Part shown: positions 34,654 through 46,371 of the stretch, in pieces
Numbering within the stretch: the first letter of the stretch is position 1
How the letters are laid out: each line of letters starts with the position of its first letter
NCBI GenBank assembly: GCA_029216955.1
Contig: JANAVB010003400.1
Coordinates: 10,887,654 to 10,951,653 of the forward strand
Direction: 5' to 3'
Source of the DNA: Iris pallida
Taxonomy: Eukaryota; Streptophyta; Magnoliopsida; Asparagales; Iridaceae
DNA length: 64,000 nt
The notes under the pieces: model-generated
Databases searched by the model: none
What the model was told of the DNA's origin: nothing
Seen by the model: only the letters and a program-made list of their open reading frames with translations
Translations under genes and position numbers: made by a program

Positions 34654-34970
34654 TATATATGTGGGTATAAGTGTTCTCCACAGTAACTGTCCATCATGCA
34701 TTAGAAGAGATGTCGCTTACGACTTGAATCTTCCCGTGTGGGTCAAACAACAGACTATAATACAAGAATGGACTAAGCCTTGAATTCTGCATCATAGCTG
34801 AAATTCTTTCCACTCGCATAATGTAGTTACGTGTGCCTCTGGCTACACATTAAAAGCCCTGTGCCAGCCTGGTTTCAGTGTATAATTTTGGGCGTCTACA
34901 AGTTTACCCTCAAGATACGGCCTGATATCTCTTTGTCCATACACTATAGGTGAGTTCATTATAAAGAGAC

Positions 34971-35466
34971 ATGGCATGAAGCGCTTTGCGCTTCCCTTGC
35001 GGTGCTACGCCGCCATGACATGGCTTAAAGCCGAGGCCTTACCCTATATCGGGAACCTCATCGTAGTGTCATACTACTGTAGCATGAGGTAACCGCCTCT
35101 TTGTAGTGCCAAACTACCCAGCATGAAGCCTTAGGCTCCATTGCGGTGTTATGCCGCAACGACAAGGCTTACAAGGCCGAGGCTTTACCCCTAACCGGGT
35201 ACCTCATCGTGGTGTCGTGCCACTGTAACATGAGGAACTCCTCCTCTTTGTAGTGCTGACTACACCCCTCTTTATTTTTTTAACATACAGCATTAGGCTA
35301 ACTGCCTATTTGCGGTGCTACGCCGCTGTGACTTGGCCTGCAAAGCCGAGGCTTTATCCTATTACTGGGCAGCACCCCATATATAGAAATCTTATTGTGG
35401 AGTCACCCCACTGTAGCATGGAGTTTCACTCCTTGTAGTACTGCTCTACCGTGCCTCCTGTAAAGC
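34971..35466 (-). repeat. Three-unit hairpin array between pol and 3' LTR (Copia-3)
   Basis: Stems seen directly: GAAGCGC TTT GCGCTTC (34978-34994); GCGGTG CTA CGCCGC (34999-35013); CCTCAT (35056-35061) with ATGAGG (35084-35089) around GTAGT (35063-35067) with ACTAC (35073-35077); GTAGT (35103-35107) with ACTAC (35113-35117). Unit 2 repeats them at 35202-35235 with GTGGT and GCCAC, and 35250-35263 with GTAGT and ACTAC. Unit 3 has AAAGCC GA GGCTTT (35342-35355). One inner stem pair changes from A-T to G-C between units. Confidence 0.9.
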
Positions 35467-35727
35467 ACACCAGGCATTCACTCTGCCTGAGAACTCATTA
35501 AGGCAATTAAGCCAACCTTCCCACAGGAACCGTTTTTTGCAGAAAACAACAGTAGACAACAGTGGTTATAGGTCCGTAACCTCTCCATGCCCAATAGAAC
35601 ATGTACCCACCGTTCCTGATATTCTTCCGATTAGTGGTCCTCCCTTGAACCAAAAGCTAGATGCCTAGTAGATAAATCTTTGAACTAATGGCATAAAACT
35701 TTATGGTAGGAATACAATAATACAATA

Positions 35728-38700
35728 TCAGAATGCCTTCAAGCCTATTTTACAAGCTGTGTCATCGACCAGCTGGCGCTTGAGGCCCTTGGTGAACGGA
35801 TCCGCCAGGTTCTCCTGACTCCGAACAACAATAACTGCAATAACACCTCTCTTGATAAGATCGTGTACTGCCCTGTGCTTCAACCGTACAGTCCTCTTCT
35901 TCCCGTTGAAGAGGTCATTTGATGCCACCGCCGCAGTCGCCTAGTTGTCGCAGTATATCGGTATCGCCGGTATTTGTGCCCCAACCATTGGAAGATCATA
36001 CATGAGCTTCCAAAGCCATTCTGCTTCCTCGACTGCGGTATCAATTGCAAAGAACTCAGATTCCATGGATGACTGCGAGAGCATAGTCTGCTTCTTCGAC
36101 TTCCACGATATAGCAGCTCCACCCATTGTGAAAATGAATCCACCTGTGGACCTCTCGCACTCCACCTCTGAGCACCAGCTGGCATCACTGAAGCCTTCCA
36201 CTATCGGCGGATCTCCGCTGTAGTACAGTACATATGTCTGAGTCTTCTTGAGATATCTCATAACCCGTTTTACAGCTTTCCAGTGTTCAGCACCTGGGTT
36301 ACTCGTAAAACGACTCAGTATTCCCACGGCGAAAGCTATGTCAGGCCTTGTAGCATTAGTAGCATACATCAAACTTCCGATTACGCTTGCATACTCTAGC
36401 TGCCTGACGTTTTTCCCTGAATTAGGCTTCAGCTTCAGATCATATCTGTACGGCGTATCGATCCCTGGAAGATCCCGATACCCATAATGAGTGATCATTT
36501 TCTTAATATAATGAGACTGTGACAGCGCTAGTCCAGTGTCTGTCCGGATGATCTTGATCCCTAAGATCACATCAGCTTCCCCCAAGTCCTTTATACTGAA
36601 CTTGCTTGAGATGAATTTCTTTGTCTCCGTGACATAGCTAATATTCGTACCTAGGATAAGTAAGTCGTCCACGTACAAACAAACGATCACACCTCTTCCA
36701 TCAGCGAACTTCGTGTAAACATACTTGTTCGTATCGCTGACCATGTAGCCATTTGACCTTATAACTTTGTCAAATTTCTCATGCCACATCTTGGGAGCTT
36801 GTTTAAGACCGTATAAGGATTTCACCAACTTGTAGACTTTGTCTTCAAGACCCCTGATGACAAATCCCTCTGGCTGTTGCATGTAAATCTCTTCGGTCAG
36901 CTCGCCATTTAGGAAAGCCGTATTCACATCCATCTGATGTATCACCATCTTATGTATTGCTGCGAGAGCAATCAACATTCTGATGGTGGTCATCCGGGCT
37001 ATTGGAGCATACATGTCAAAATAGTCAATCCCCTGCTTTTGAGAAAACCCCTTAGCTACCAACCTAGCCTTGAACTTGTCAATAGTTCCGTTTGCTTTCA
37101 TCTTCTTCTTGAAGATCCATTTGCATCCGATGGGTTTCGCTCCTTCAGGAAGATCAACCAACACCCAAGTGTTATTTGAGGTGATGGAATCAATTTTATT
37201 GTCAATCGCCTCCTTCCAGAAAATCGCGTCTCTGGTCTTTATCGCCTCATCATAGGTAAGCGGATCTGCTTCCACATGATAGGTGACAAAGTCACTTCCG
37301 AAGTCCTTCGGCCTCCTCACTCGCTTCGTTGACGGCTCAGCGAGATCTGGTTCAACCGTTGTTTCAACAACAACATCTTCTTGGACCACATCTTCATTGA
37401 AGACCTGCGCACCCTCATTGTTTTTCGGAACATCCGTAAGAACAATATTCTTGTGCCTTACAAATTTGTCTTCAAAATATTCTGCGTCGCGAGATTCAAT
37501 GATATGATTTGACTCAATATCAAGAAATCTTCGAGCATCACTCTTCTTGGCATACCCCAAGAAGATCGTCTTAGTAGTCCTTGTCCCAAGCTTCTGAATC
37601 TTCAGATCTGGAAGCTTGACATATGCCAGACACCCCCACACTCGAATGACATTCAAGTTAGGTCTGACCTTGAACCAGAGTTCATGAGGAGTAACGTCTG
37701 AAGTTGCATGAGGCACTCTATTTAGAATAAAAGTGGCCGTCAATGCAGCTTCTCCCCAGTAGCACTTAGGAAGACCAGCAGTCAACAACATTGAGTTAAT
37801 CATTTCTGTTAACGTTATGTTCTTCCTCTCTGCTACTCCGTTTGATTGAGGAGAGTACGGAGCCGTTGTCTCATTGACAATTCCATGTTCTTTGCAGAAC
37901 GATGCGAATTCATGAGACCTGTACTCCCCACCTCGATCACTTCTTATCCTTTTGAGTTGTTGTCCAATCTGCCGCTCAGCTTCGGCTCTGAACTCCTTGA
38001 ACTTCTCGAATGCTTCGTCTTTAGCCTTCAGCAAGTAGATGAACGCATACTTTGAGAAGTCATCGATGAAGGTTATGAAATACTTCATCCCAGTCTTTGT
38101 AGAAAATAGTTTGAAGTCACAAATATCGGAGTGTACCAACTCCAGAAGATCTGTACTTCGATTAACCCGAAGAAAAGGTTTCCTTGTGATCTTTGTTTGA
38201 GCACAAACTTCACATTTCTCTACCTTACCTCCACACTTGGAGATAAGTCCTAGACTAGACATTCTGTTTATTCGTTTACAATGAACATGTCCTAGCCTAT
38301 TATGCCACAACTCAAAAGTATAAGCAGAATGAGTGACTTCATTAATCACATTATTTACATTGGGCTGATTTACAAGCTAAATTTTGAACATTCCTTCGGT
38401 ATAAAAAGCTTTCCCAAAATATATTCCTTTGATAGACATCACCATCTGGCCAGCATTGATGTCCATCATGAGGCCTGCTTTGCAGAGTAGGCCTCCTGAG
38501 ATCAGGTTCTTGGCGATAGCAGGTACGTACTTCACGCCTTGAAGCGTCAGAGACTTCCCTGAAGTCAGCTTCAACACCACCGTCCCGATCCTGAGCACTT
38601 CAGCTTGTGCCTGGTTCGCCATCATAACCACTTCAGAAGTAGGTGTATAGGTGGTGAACCACTCCTTACTGGAGCAGACATGGCAGGAGGCTCCAGTGTC

Positions 38701-39642
38701 TACCCACCAGTCAGAGTCAGTCCTTACCGCATCAACCTGTGCAATCATAGCAACAATGTCAGTGATCATAGATACCTTACTAGGCTCTCCTTGCTCTGAT
38801 TGCTTGGTTTTTGCTTTGCACTCATTCTTAAAGTGGCCCTTCTTGCCACACTTGAAGTAAGGCATTTGAGACTTTGGCTTCTTTTTCTTGATAGAAGTTC
38901 CCTTGACTTTTAGATTGTCAGGGTTCTTCTTCTTGCTGTGGGAAGCCGCCTGCTTTCTCCTTGGTTCCTTCGTATGAACCATATTGGCGTTAGCCAATTG
39001 CTTGGACAGTGCATTCACCTTCAGTTGAGCCCGCATCTGGTCCTCAACATAGATTTCCTGCAGGAGATCTTCAAGGGTGATCTCCAGCTTCTTCCTATGC
39101 ATATTTGTATAGAACTTGCTCCACCCAGCGGGGAGCTTTGAGACAATCCCTCCAACAACAAACTTGTCGGGGAGGGGCATTGCCTCGTCTTCCAACTTCT
39201 GTCGCAGTTTCAGGAACTCCTTCACCTGCGACAGCATAGACTTTTCGTCCTCAAAGAACCACTTGTGATATTTTTCAACCACAAATATTTTACTGCGGTT
39301 CTTGTCTTCTTCGTAGAGTTTTTCTAGAGACTCCTATATGTCTCTAGCGATATTCTTTTTAGAATAGGATTCTGCAAGAAAATCTTCCATAGCATTCAGG
39401 ATAAGCATCCTGCAAATGCTATTTCCTCTTCTCTACTTGGCCTGTAGTTTAGTAGCCGCAGTGATTGCGGCAGCAGACCCAACATCTGGAACAGTAGGTT
39501 CTTCCTCCAGAAGCACGTGATCTACGTCTCTGAGTTGAAGGGTGAGATATACCTTCCTCTTCCAGACTTGGTAATGTTCTCCATCAAAATTTTCTAACTT
39601 ACAAAAGTCAGAATTGAAAAGTGAAACATTAACGTTTTCCAT
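35728..39642 (-). pseudogene. Copia-3 gag-pol polyprotein with four in-frame TAG codons
   Basis: One frame of about 1,304 codons, close to the usual copia polyprotein length, from ATG 39640-39642 (22 bp after the LTR) to TGA 35728-35730. Order: gag (FDGEHYQVWKRK); zinc knuckle YFKCGKKGHFKNEC, whose first Cys is replaced; protease DTGASCHVC; integrase zinc finger WHNRLGHV..CEVC; integrase core Asp (HSDICDF), Asp (RSDRGGEY) and Glu (GVAERKN); reverse transcriptase with YVDDLLILG; RNase H ending FTKGLKRQLVDD. Stops: TAG at 39433-39435 and 39334-39336 (Trp codons in relatives), 38377-38379, and 35941-35943 (Gln in Copia-1). I found no frameshift. Catalytic residues are otherwise present. Confidence 0.93.
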
Positions 39643-40194
39643 CGTAGCAATAAAGCTTTGAGATTGTTAGTGCCGGGGCACAATTTTTCGATGGAAAACA
39701 GAGAATATGAAACAATTGTAAAAATAATGTTCCAACGCAACACTTCTAGGAAGGTTACGCAAGTATAACGAAGATCTAAAAAGATATTGTTATGATATTA
39801 CGAGAATCTAAAAAGATTTCGTAATCACAGCAGCGAAGAAGATGACAGGCGAAAGATGGAAGATGGCCTGCTGGGGTGAATGATCACCGTTGCTCAAAGC
39901 TTTATTCGCCCTACACGAACAGCTTCCAGGAACCAGCAAGTTCGTCGGAGAACTTGGAACACTCCTGCTCTTCTGACTCCTCGGATGGACACGAACTTCC
40001 ATACAAAATCAATGCTGGTGCGGCGCATTTCCTCTCTCTCGAAGGCTGCTGGAATTCGCAAGCAAATTCTGATCAGAACTGTGTTAAAGAACACGTCTGA
40101 ATTCTCTGTTTACTTGTGCTAAAAAACACTTCGTAAACTTTCTGTAGTGGCTTCTCTTTTTTTATTCTGTAATAAGCCTTGAGAGAGAGGATGC

Positions 40195-40202
40195 CTTATA
40201 TA
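40195..40202 (-). promoter_or_regulatory. Main TATA box candidate of Copia-3
   Basis: TATATAAG on the minus strand in the middle of the 5' LTR, upstream of a GAGAGAG-type stretch. No USE lies upstream of it, unlike the second TATA box of Copia-1 and Copia-2. Confidence 0.5.
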
Positions 40203-40324
40203 GGCCCTGCAGCAACTGGTCGGTTGCCACAAAGTTAGGGACGTGGTAATAACCACCCCGAACATGTGGCAACCGCCCAAAACATGCAAATGCACGTTCT
40301 TCTGCTAACTGTGCACACCCAGCA

Positions 40325-40580
40325 CTCCATGCACTCTGCGCGACAGAGCGCGCACTGAACAGCGTATACTGCGTGCACTGTACGTACTGCGCACACTGCG
40401 CATGTTGCGCACGCAGCGCAACCAGCACAACCCGCGTAATCCAGCACAACCCTGCGCAACCCAGCATAACCCAGCGCAACCTGAACGCAACCTGGGCGCG
40501 CACCTGGGCAGCACAACTGGTCATGCGCAACTGGGCAGCACAACTGGGCTTGCGCAGCGTGGCAGCGCAAGTGGCTCGCG
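40325..40580. repeat. GC-rich decamer repeats in Copia-3 5' LTR
   Basis: Counterpart of 34010-34260, with words such as GCGCAACCCA and GCATAACCCA. Confidence 0.85.
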
Positions 40581-40883
40581 CAACGAACGCAACTAAAGTG
40601 TACTATGCGCCTAGTGACGATGCTGACGTGCTAAGTGCAAAGTGCGCCAACAAAATGCCATATTACACCTCATGAGCCCATGAGCCCGAGTTCGAGTCCG
40701 AGTCCGAGTCCGAGTCGCTAAGCCCCTACGGGGCTTAGCTCCCATGGAAATGAATTTCCCAAGAGCAAAAAGCATGAATGCTTTTATTGTTGATTTAGTC
40801 CTTTTCCCATTAGAAAAATAACCCCACATGGCACACCCATGTGCACCTCCACACCACATGTACATCTCTAAAATAGGAAAGCT

Positions 40884-40926
40884 ATTATATAGAGATACAA
40901 CTCCTTTGGTCTAGCCGATGTGGGAC
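40884..40926 (-). promoter_or_regulatory. USE-TATA module of Copia-3 5' LTR (Pol III-like spacing)
   Basis: GTCCCACATCG (40916-40926) and TATATAAT (40884-40891), both on the minus strand, are separated by 24 bp, the spacing of Pol III-type plant snRNA genes. A five-T run follows at 40814-40818. The left LTR has the same layout. Confidence 0.6.
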
Positions 40927-40960
40927 TAAAATTCACTTAGAAAAAGAACAAACTCCAACA

Positions 40961-41337
40961 GTGTTATCAGTTTTTGTGCATTGTTGTTGTTAGCTTTATT
41001 GCTTGCTACTTAGGGTTTTTTAGGATTGAAAAATTTATGAGCTGGAGATGGGGGAAGTTGTGTATATACTATACAGAGGGAGGTAATGTCTATTTTGGTT
41101 TCTACCAAACATTTTTCTGTTATATTCATTGTGCTTGAAGAATTGTAACCTAATTTTTAGTTATAAAATTATAGATTGGGTATTGGCTTGTAATTGTGTA
41201 TTGGGTATAAAATATATATCAAAATATATGTTATATTAATTATGCTTGAAGAATTGTAACCTGATCATCAATGTCTAAGGAAATATATTTGATTTTTAGG
41301 CTCAATATGGCCACAAATGTTTTTAATATTTTTTTCA
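40961..41337. other. CACTA interior, right part
   Basis: It continues the CACTA sequence after Copia-3. AT-rich; no gene seen. GTAACCTAATTTTTAG-like and TGCTTGAAGAATTGTAACC words occur twice (near 41137 and 41247). Confidence 0.6.
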
Positions 41338-41613
41338 TTCATAACGGTCATTTATAGCGTTCGAATGCGTGTTGTAAAAATATGAAGAGGGTTATTTACA
41401 ACATTCAAATGCGCGTTGTAAAAAAAAGGAGAAGGTCATTTACAGCGTTCTAATGCGCGTTGTAAAATGATGGCGATGGTCATTTACAACGTTCGAAAGC
41501 GCGTTGTAAAAAGATGAAGTGGTCATTTACAGCGTTCGAATGTACATTACAATAAGATGTAGATGATTATTTACAGCGTGCGGATGCGCGTTGCAAAAAA
41601 TATGTTCATTTAC
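41338..41613 (-). repeat. CACTA right subterminal repeats
   Basis: About six copies of a unit of roughly 43 bp around TCATTTACAGCGTTCGAATG and GCGCGTTGTAAAAA. Gypsy-4 inserted in the last one (TTTAC). The remainder lies at 52570-52645. Confidence 0.85.
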
Positions 41614-44600
41614 TGTAACACCCAGTTTCTAAAATAAGGGTAATTTTGAAATTTTGTATTTTAATTAATTTAATTATGATATTTAAATGATAATATAATT
41701 TTTGGTGATTTTTTTAATCATTTAAAACTATTTTAAGTTATGGCTTATGATTTGGTGTTGACTAGTGTAACCTTAGAGCCTAGCCATGTGATTATGATGT
41801 TTGACTAGTACATCATAGCCTAGAGGGTATTTTGGTTATTTTAGGATTTATTTAAATTTATTATGATTTATGGGGATTTGTGTGATTTTGATATTAATTA
41901 AATATTGCTATGTGTTGTGTTAGTCATGACTAGTTGAGACTAGGAGACTAACCTAGTGACTAACCTAGGTTAAGACCACTTGGTTAGGTTAAGTAAACTT
42001 GGTTAGACCTAATTTAGTGAGATTTAAGTCATTAGAACTTGTTTGGAGAGTTTTGGAGTTGATTAGGCTAAATGGCTCATGACTTCATAAGTCATGATTA
42101 ATGATTTGAGACTTAAAGCCCATAGGCCCACACCATATAGCAAAACCTAAACCTAATCATCCCATGGCAGCCACTATTGATCATTTCCCCTATTTAATCC
42201 CCTCCTAGTTTTTAGGGCTAGCCTCTTTTAAGGTTCTTTCAAAAGTTCTAAGGAAAGAGGTGAGTTCCATCTTCCAAAATTTATTAAAAATCCATTTTAA
42301 ATCCTTTCTTCCCCAAACCAATTCCATTAGGACCTAAAATCAACCCTCTTGCTGCTGGTATATTTTGTTTGCAGGATGTGGGACTTGGTGGCTTGAGGAG
42401 TTCATCCCATTTGGAGACTTTTTCATCCATTGTGCATCAATAGGTATAACTCCCAATACCCTATTAAATTCCTATTGAAATCCATTTTAGGAAGGCCCTA
42501 GCCCTACCCCGACTGTAGGATAGGCTAAACCTAGGGTTCGAATTCGTTTCGTGTCCGTATCGGACACGTATCAATAGGTTGCTTTTAGTGTTCGACGAAA
42601 TATCCCAAAGGACACTTCGTTCAGATTTCAGGGAAGTTTTTGAATAGAAATATAGTCCTAGGGCTTGCTTATGGGTTTTGAGTGTCGTCCTGAGGTTTCT
42701 GTGTCGTGTCGAGTCAGGGTCGACACGTGCACGCGCGGGTTCGTGGCGCGCGCACGAGCACAGTAGCTCCCCTGCTACCAGTGTGCTCGTACGGGCTGCA
42801 CAGGACACGAGGACACCTAAAAATTGACACTGAGCAAGGGGCATTGTCTGTCATGACACTCCCCAAGTCTCGTGACAGTTGGTGTCGTGTCGGACACGAA
42901 AACTCGTGTGCATGGGGAAGGCCTGTGTGGTTCAGTGTTTGAGTTGTTCTATTGATTAAACCCGATTTCTAATGGGTTGTTTCCTGTTTTAACTTGCTAT
43001 TATGGATCCTAATATGTTGAATGATATGTGGTAGATTAGGTTTGCATAGTAGTTAGTAATTTGGAATGTGTTTGGTCTCTAGCATGAGTTTGGGTTCACC
43101 AACACACTGACACATGATTCTGTTATTTCCAGTTTTCTAAATTGTTATTGTCTAATGATTTTAATCCCTGGGTGATGTTTAATACTTAGTTTTTGATTCT
43201 AATCATGTCTCCTATATACGTTGTCTTGCCATGGTCAAGTTGATGTTTCATAATATATATTGAACTGATTTTTATGGTTAAATGATCTTCAAAGCTGAAC
43301 ATGGATTTCCTGTCCTTTCTTTCTAACTGAGATTAGAGAACTGTTATTGATTTTTCCTATCCTTTCTTTCTAACTGAGATTCAAATGGGACTGTATATGA
43401 GTATGGTGTATAGGTTTAATTGAAAGTTGGGTTTTGCCTTTGGCAATCTGAGAAAACAGTGTACTGAAGTACACTGGTTTTTCCTGGGTATTCTCATGAA
43501 CTGAGTTTTGTTCTCAAAACCTGAGAATTCAGTGAGTAGCTCACTGTTGAGCCCTGTCTTTTGAGTTATGTAAAACCTGAGATTGGAAGAGGCAATGTAT
43601 TGGTTTCCCTTCCTTTCTTCCCATTTGATTTGAGTTTCCAGTTGATACAAAACCTGAGATTGAGTTGTTTAACCCAGTTGTAGACTGTTTTGGGGGTTCA
43701 ACAGAAATATATGAGTTTGGTTTTGATGTGTGTAATACACTGCTTCATTAAACTGTGCCTCCTGTTTTGAATCTGATATTTTGGTGGGTGATTTAAACTT
43801 GTTGATGTGGGACTTCAACCTGAGTTTACACACAGTCCTATTCACTGTTACTGCATCACACACACTGTCCTTTCTTCACTGATTTTAAAGCCTGCCAATA
43901 CCTTCCTGTGTTCCTGAGTACACAGACACCCTTCTCATCCTTTCACTGTCTAGAATCCCTGTATACACTCTTCATTGATAAATTCCTGTACACATATGTG
44001 ATGATGGTTCCTGTATTATATCACACACACATGTTACTCTTATTTCCTGTCACATTTCCTGCTGTACAGTTCACACACACACACTTTGTACTGTAAAATT
44101 CCTACACACACAAGTATACACACACACATGCTTCCTCCCCATATGTATTTTCATGTGTATATTATATATCTATGTACATATGTGTGGTGTAATGTATCTA
44201 TATATATGTGTTAAATGTATATCTATATGTATACATATAATATTAGCCTAGGAATGCATAGTGTTACTTCAATAATTGTATCTATATATATAATGTTGTA
44301 TATGCATAGGCATATATATATATTGTAATGTCAATATGATGTTGTGTGGGTTACACATATAGTCTATAGGTTATAAATTCTAAGTTATATTATATAGAGA
44401 TACATGTGTAGGCTATATCATTATTTTGGATAACCACATCTATATGTGATTTCCTGCTAATTTATATCAATGGATGCATGTGAGTTTTCCTATATTAGAG
44501 TATATAGTCATATTGTACTTGTGTATTATTTTAGAGATAGAATAGCTTTGTGTAGGTGTATTAAGGGTTGTTAGATTTGGTTTGGCCTATGGTTGTGCCT

Positions 44601-46027
44601 GTGTGTCAGTGTTAGCCTAGAATAGACTTGTGCAGTCCTGTTAGACCTAGAATAGACTAGTATAGACTAGTTTGACTCAGGTTTGACTTGGTTGACCTAG
44701 TTTGACTTCTAGGGTTGACCAAAGTTGACCAAGAGTTGACTTTGGTCTAGATTGACCTAGATTCATGTAGAATGCATTGATTTGCATCTTATTGTCATTG
44801 TAGACTCATAGTGACTTGCACTGTTCTATAGGAGACAGACACCACTCCTCGGACAATCTATATTCTCTCAGATTCACCAGTTGCAGGCGAGTACATTCTC
44901 TGATCATTTCATATCCTGTTTAGAATTATTTTTCTACTTTAAATTACTTTACTTGATACTGTCACGTTGGTCACACGGATTGGTACTATATGGATCTTTT
45001 CATGAGATGTTATCCCCCTCGGGAGCATCGGATATTGCATGTTTTGTGCGTTTCACAAATCATCACGTATCTCTATGCTTCCTCTGATTCACGAACCGCT
45101 TGTGACACATGTACTCTCATGTTCACAAAGCCATCATGAATCACCTTCACGTATCACTCATTTTATGAGCCATGTGAAGTTTTACGAACCTTAACATAAC
45201 TTGAACAGATCTTTGTGTATCGATTGGGGATGGGGGAGTAGAAATAGACATGTGAATATTACCCAAGTAGCTGTAGTCATGAACCACTCTCTTAGCTGTA
45301 GTCATGAACCTCCTATGCCATTCATATGTTTATATTTTACTCTGACTCACTAGTCACTATTAGTTCTCTATGTATAGTAGATATTTCTATTACAGTTCTC
45401 TCTCTGTTTACATACTGTATTTCTTCAGTTCATGTATCTTACTTTACTGCATGATTATATTTTCTAACCTGCTATGATCTGTTGAGATGTACTGTACTCG
45501 CTCCTGTCCTGACTGGACCTGTTGAAAATATTACAGAGGATGAGGAGGAGGCCCTATGTACCACCTATTACGGAGCAGGCTTAGACGACACCTGCGACCT
45601 GGTTCCTCTGGAGGATCCAGCTGCAGTACAGGATGCTACTCCCAGAGTCTAGGCTAGATAGCTAGGCTTTAGTTTTCTTTCAGCTTTGTTATTTAATTTT
45701 TAGTTGTTCTTCTGAGATGTTGTTATATTTAGATACTTGTTTTGAGCTGGATGTTCTTGAGTTATTATCTTAGACACTTAGACTTTCTCCCTCTTATTTG
45801 TATTACATTGTGCTTTTGATCTCTCTATCTACCTTTACTATTCTGTATCTGCCTTAGATGTGATTGAGACTGTTCTGTTATGTCATCTCCATTCGGAGTG
45901 TATATACTTTACAGGTACCTTTTATTGTTAGATGATTGACCTAGGACATCGTTCTACCGCCGACACTGCGGCGTAGGCTGGGCGTTGTTACGTTCTTGTA
46001 CCCTTACAGTGGGTGCGGGTCATGACA
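41614..46027 (+). repeat. Gypsy-4 5' LTR
   Basis: 4,414 bp. Notable parts: TATTTAA promoter-like box at 42191-42197; intron-like signals GCAG at 42375 and AATAG|GTATAAC near 42442; TTGACC cluster 44690-44760; donor-like GTTGCAG|GCGAGTAC at 44886; branch-and-acceptor TCCTGACT..ATTACAG at 45536; exon-like frame 45537-45652; CA-rich middle. Open frames such as 42464-42844 (minus) occur in both LTRs and look like non-coding passengers. Confidence 0.95.
45537..45652 (+). other. Exon-like frame near the end of Gypsy-4 LTR
   Basis: After the acceptor at 45536 an acidic frame reads DEEEALCTTYYG at its start and ends at TAG 45650-45652. Joined to the preceding candidate exon (about 44833-44886), the frame stays open. 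The second LTR repeats it. The Gypsy-5 LTR has EMEALCDTYYG after its own acceptor and a nearby stop. Function unknown. Confidence 0.45.
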
Positions 46028-46036
46028 CGTTTTTAG

Positions 46037-46052
46037 TGGTGGCCCATGCAGG
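46037..46052 (+). other. Primer-binding site of Gypsy-4 (tRNA-Ile type)
   Basis: TGGTGGCCCATGCAGG, 9 bp inside the LTR. It complements the recalled 3' end of plant tRNA-Ile(AAU) over 16 bases and is identical in Gypsy-D. The initiator-Met motif TGGTATCAGAGC is not present at this place; only a weak TGGTATTCGAAC follows at 46067. Confidence 0.75.
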
Positions 46053-46371
46053 TCGAGTTTATGTAGTGGTATTCGAACTAGAGTATCACTACAGCCTGCA
46101 GTAGGATTAGGATATTTTTGAAGGTACTCAATCACAAATAGAAAAAACTCTTATTCAGATTCCGTATATCTACATTTTGCCGCTTATTGTCTTCCTTGAA
46201 TTTAAACTGTCCTCCTTTGGTATTTTGACTCATTCTCAGCAATTGTTTCCTTTTGATCTGTGTCTCCAGGATGGTTGAGACGCGATCGCATCGCCAGGGC
46301 CAGGGGACGTCGATGAGAGGTCTGCCACCTCTCATGCTCAGCAGTCAGCCCCTGGTGCCGCAGCCCCAGTC

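Larger units (their letters stand above)
33343..40960 (-). mobile_element. Copia-3, nearly intact Ty1/copia retrotransposon
   Basis: LTRs at 33343-34637 and 39665-40960 with target duplication GTGTT (33338-33342 and 40961-40965). It is inserted in the CACTA interior. A single polyprotein frame is interrupted only by four TAG codons. Its LTRs share the USE module and other blocks with Copia-1 and Copia-2 but are about 400 bp longer, with a GC-rich repeat block. The interior also shares the gag start, pol and hairpin array, so this is a sister lineage and a plausible relative of the source of trans-acting proteins. Confidence 0.95.
39665..40960 (-). repeat. Copia-3 5' LTR
   Basis: 1,296 bp, same ends as the left copy. 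It lies 22 bp from the gag ATG. A GAGTCC simple repeat near 40690-40715 is longer than in the other LTR. Confidence 0.95.

Noticed and set aside
42464..42844. 126-codon minus-strand gene with a counterpart at 49009-49341
   Set aside because: Both are the same place in the two LTRs of Gypsy-4; the duplication comes from the LTR, not from a gene family.
46067..46078. Initiator-Met primer site in Gypsy-4 (TGGTATTCGAAC)
   Set aside because: It lies 39 bp inside the LTR and matches TGGTATCAGAGC poorly. The 16-base tRNA-Ile match is nearer to the LTR and conserved in Gypsy-D.
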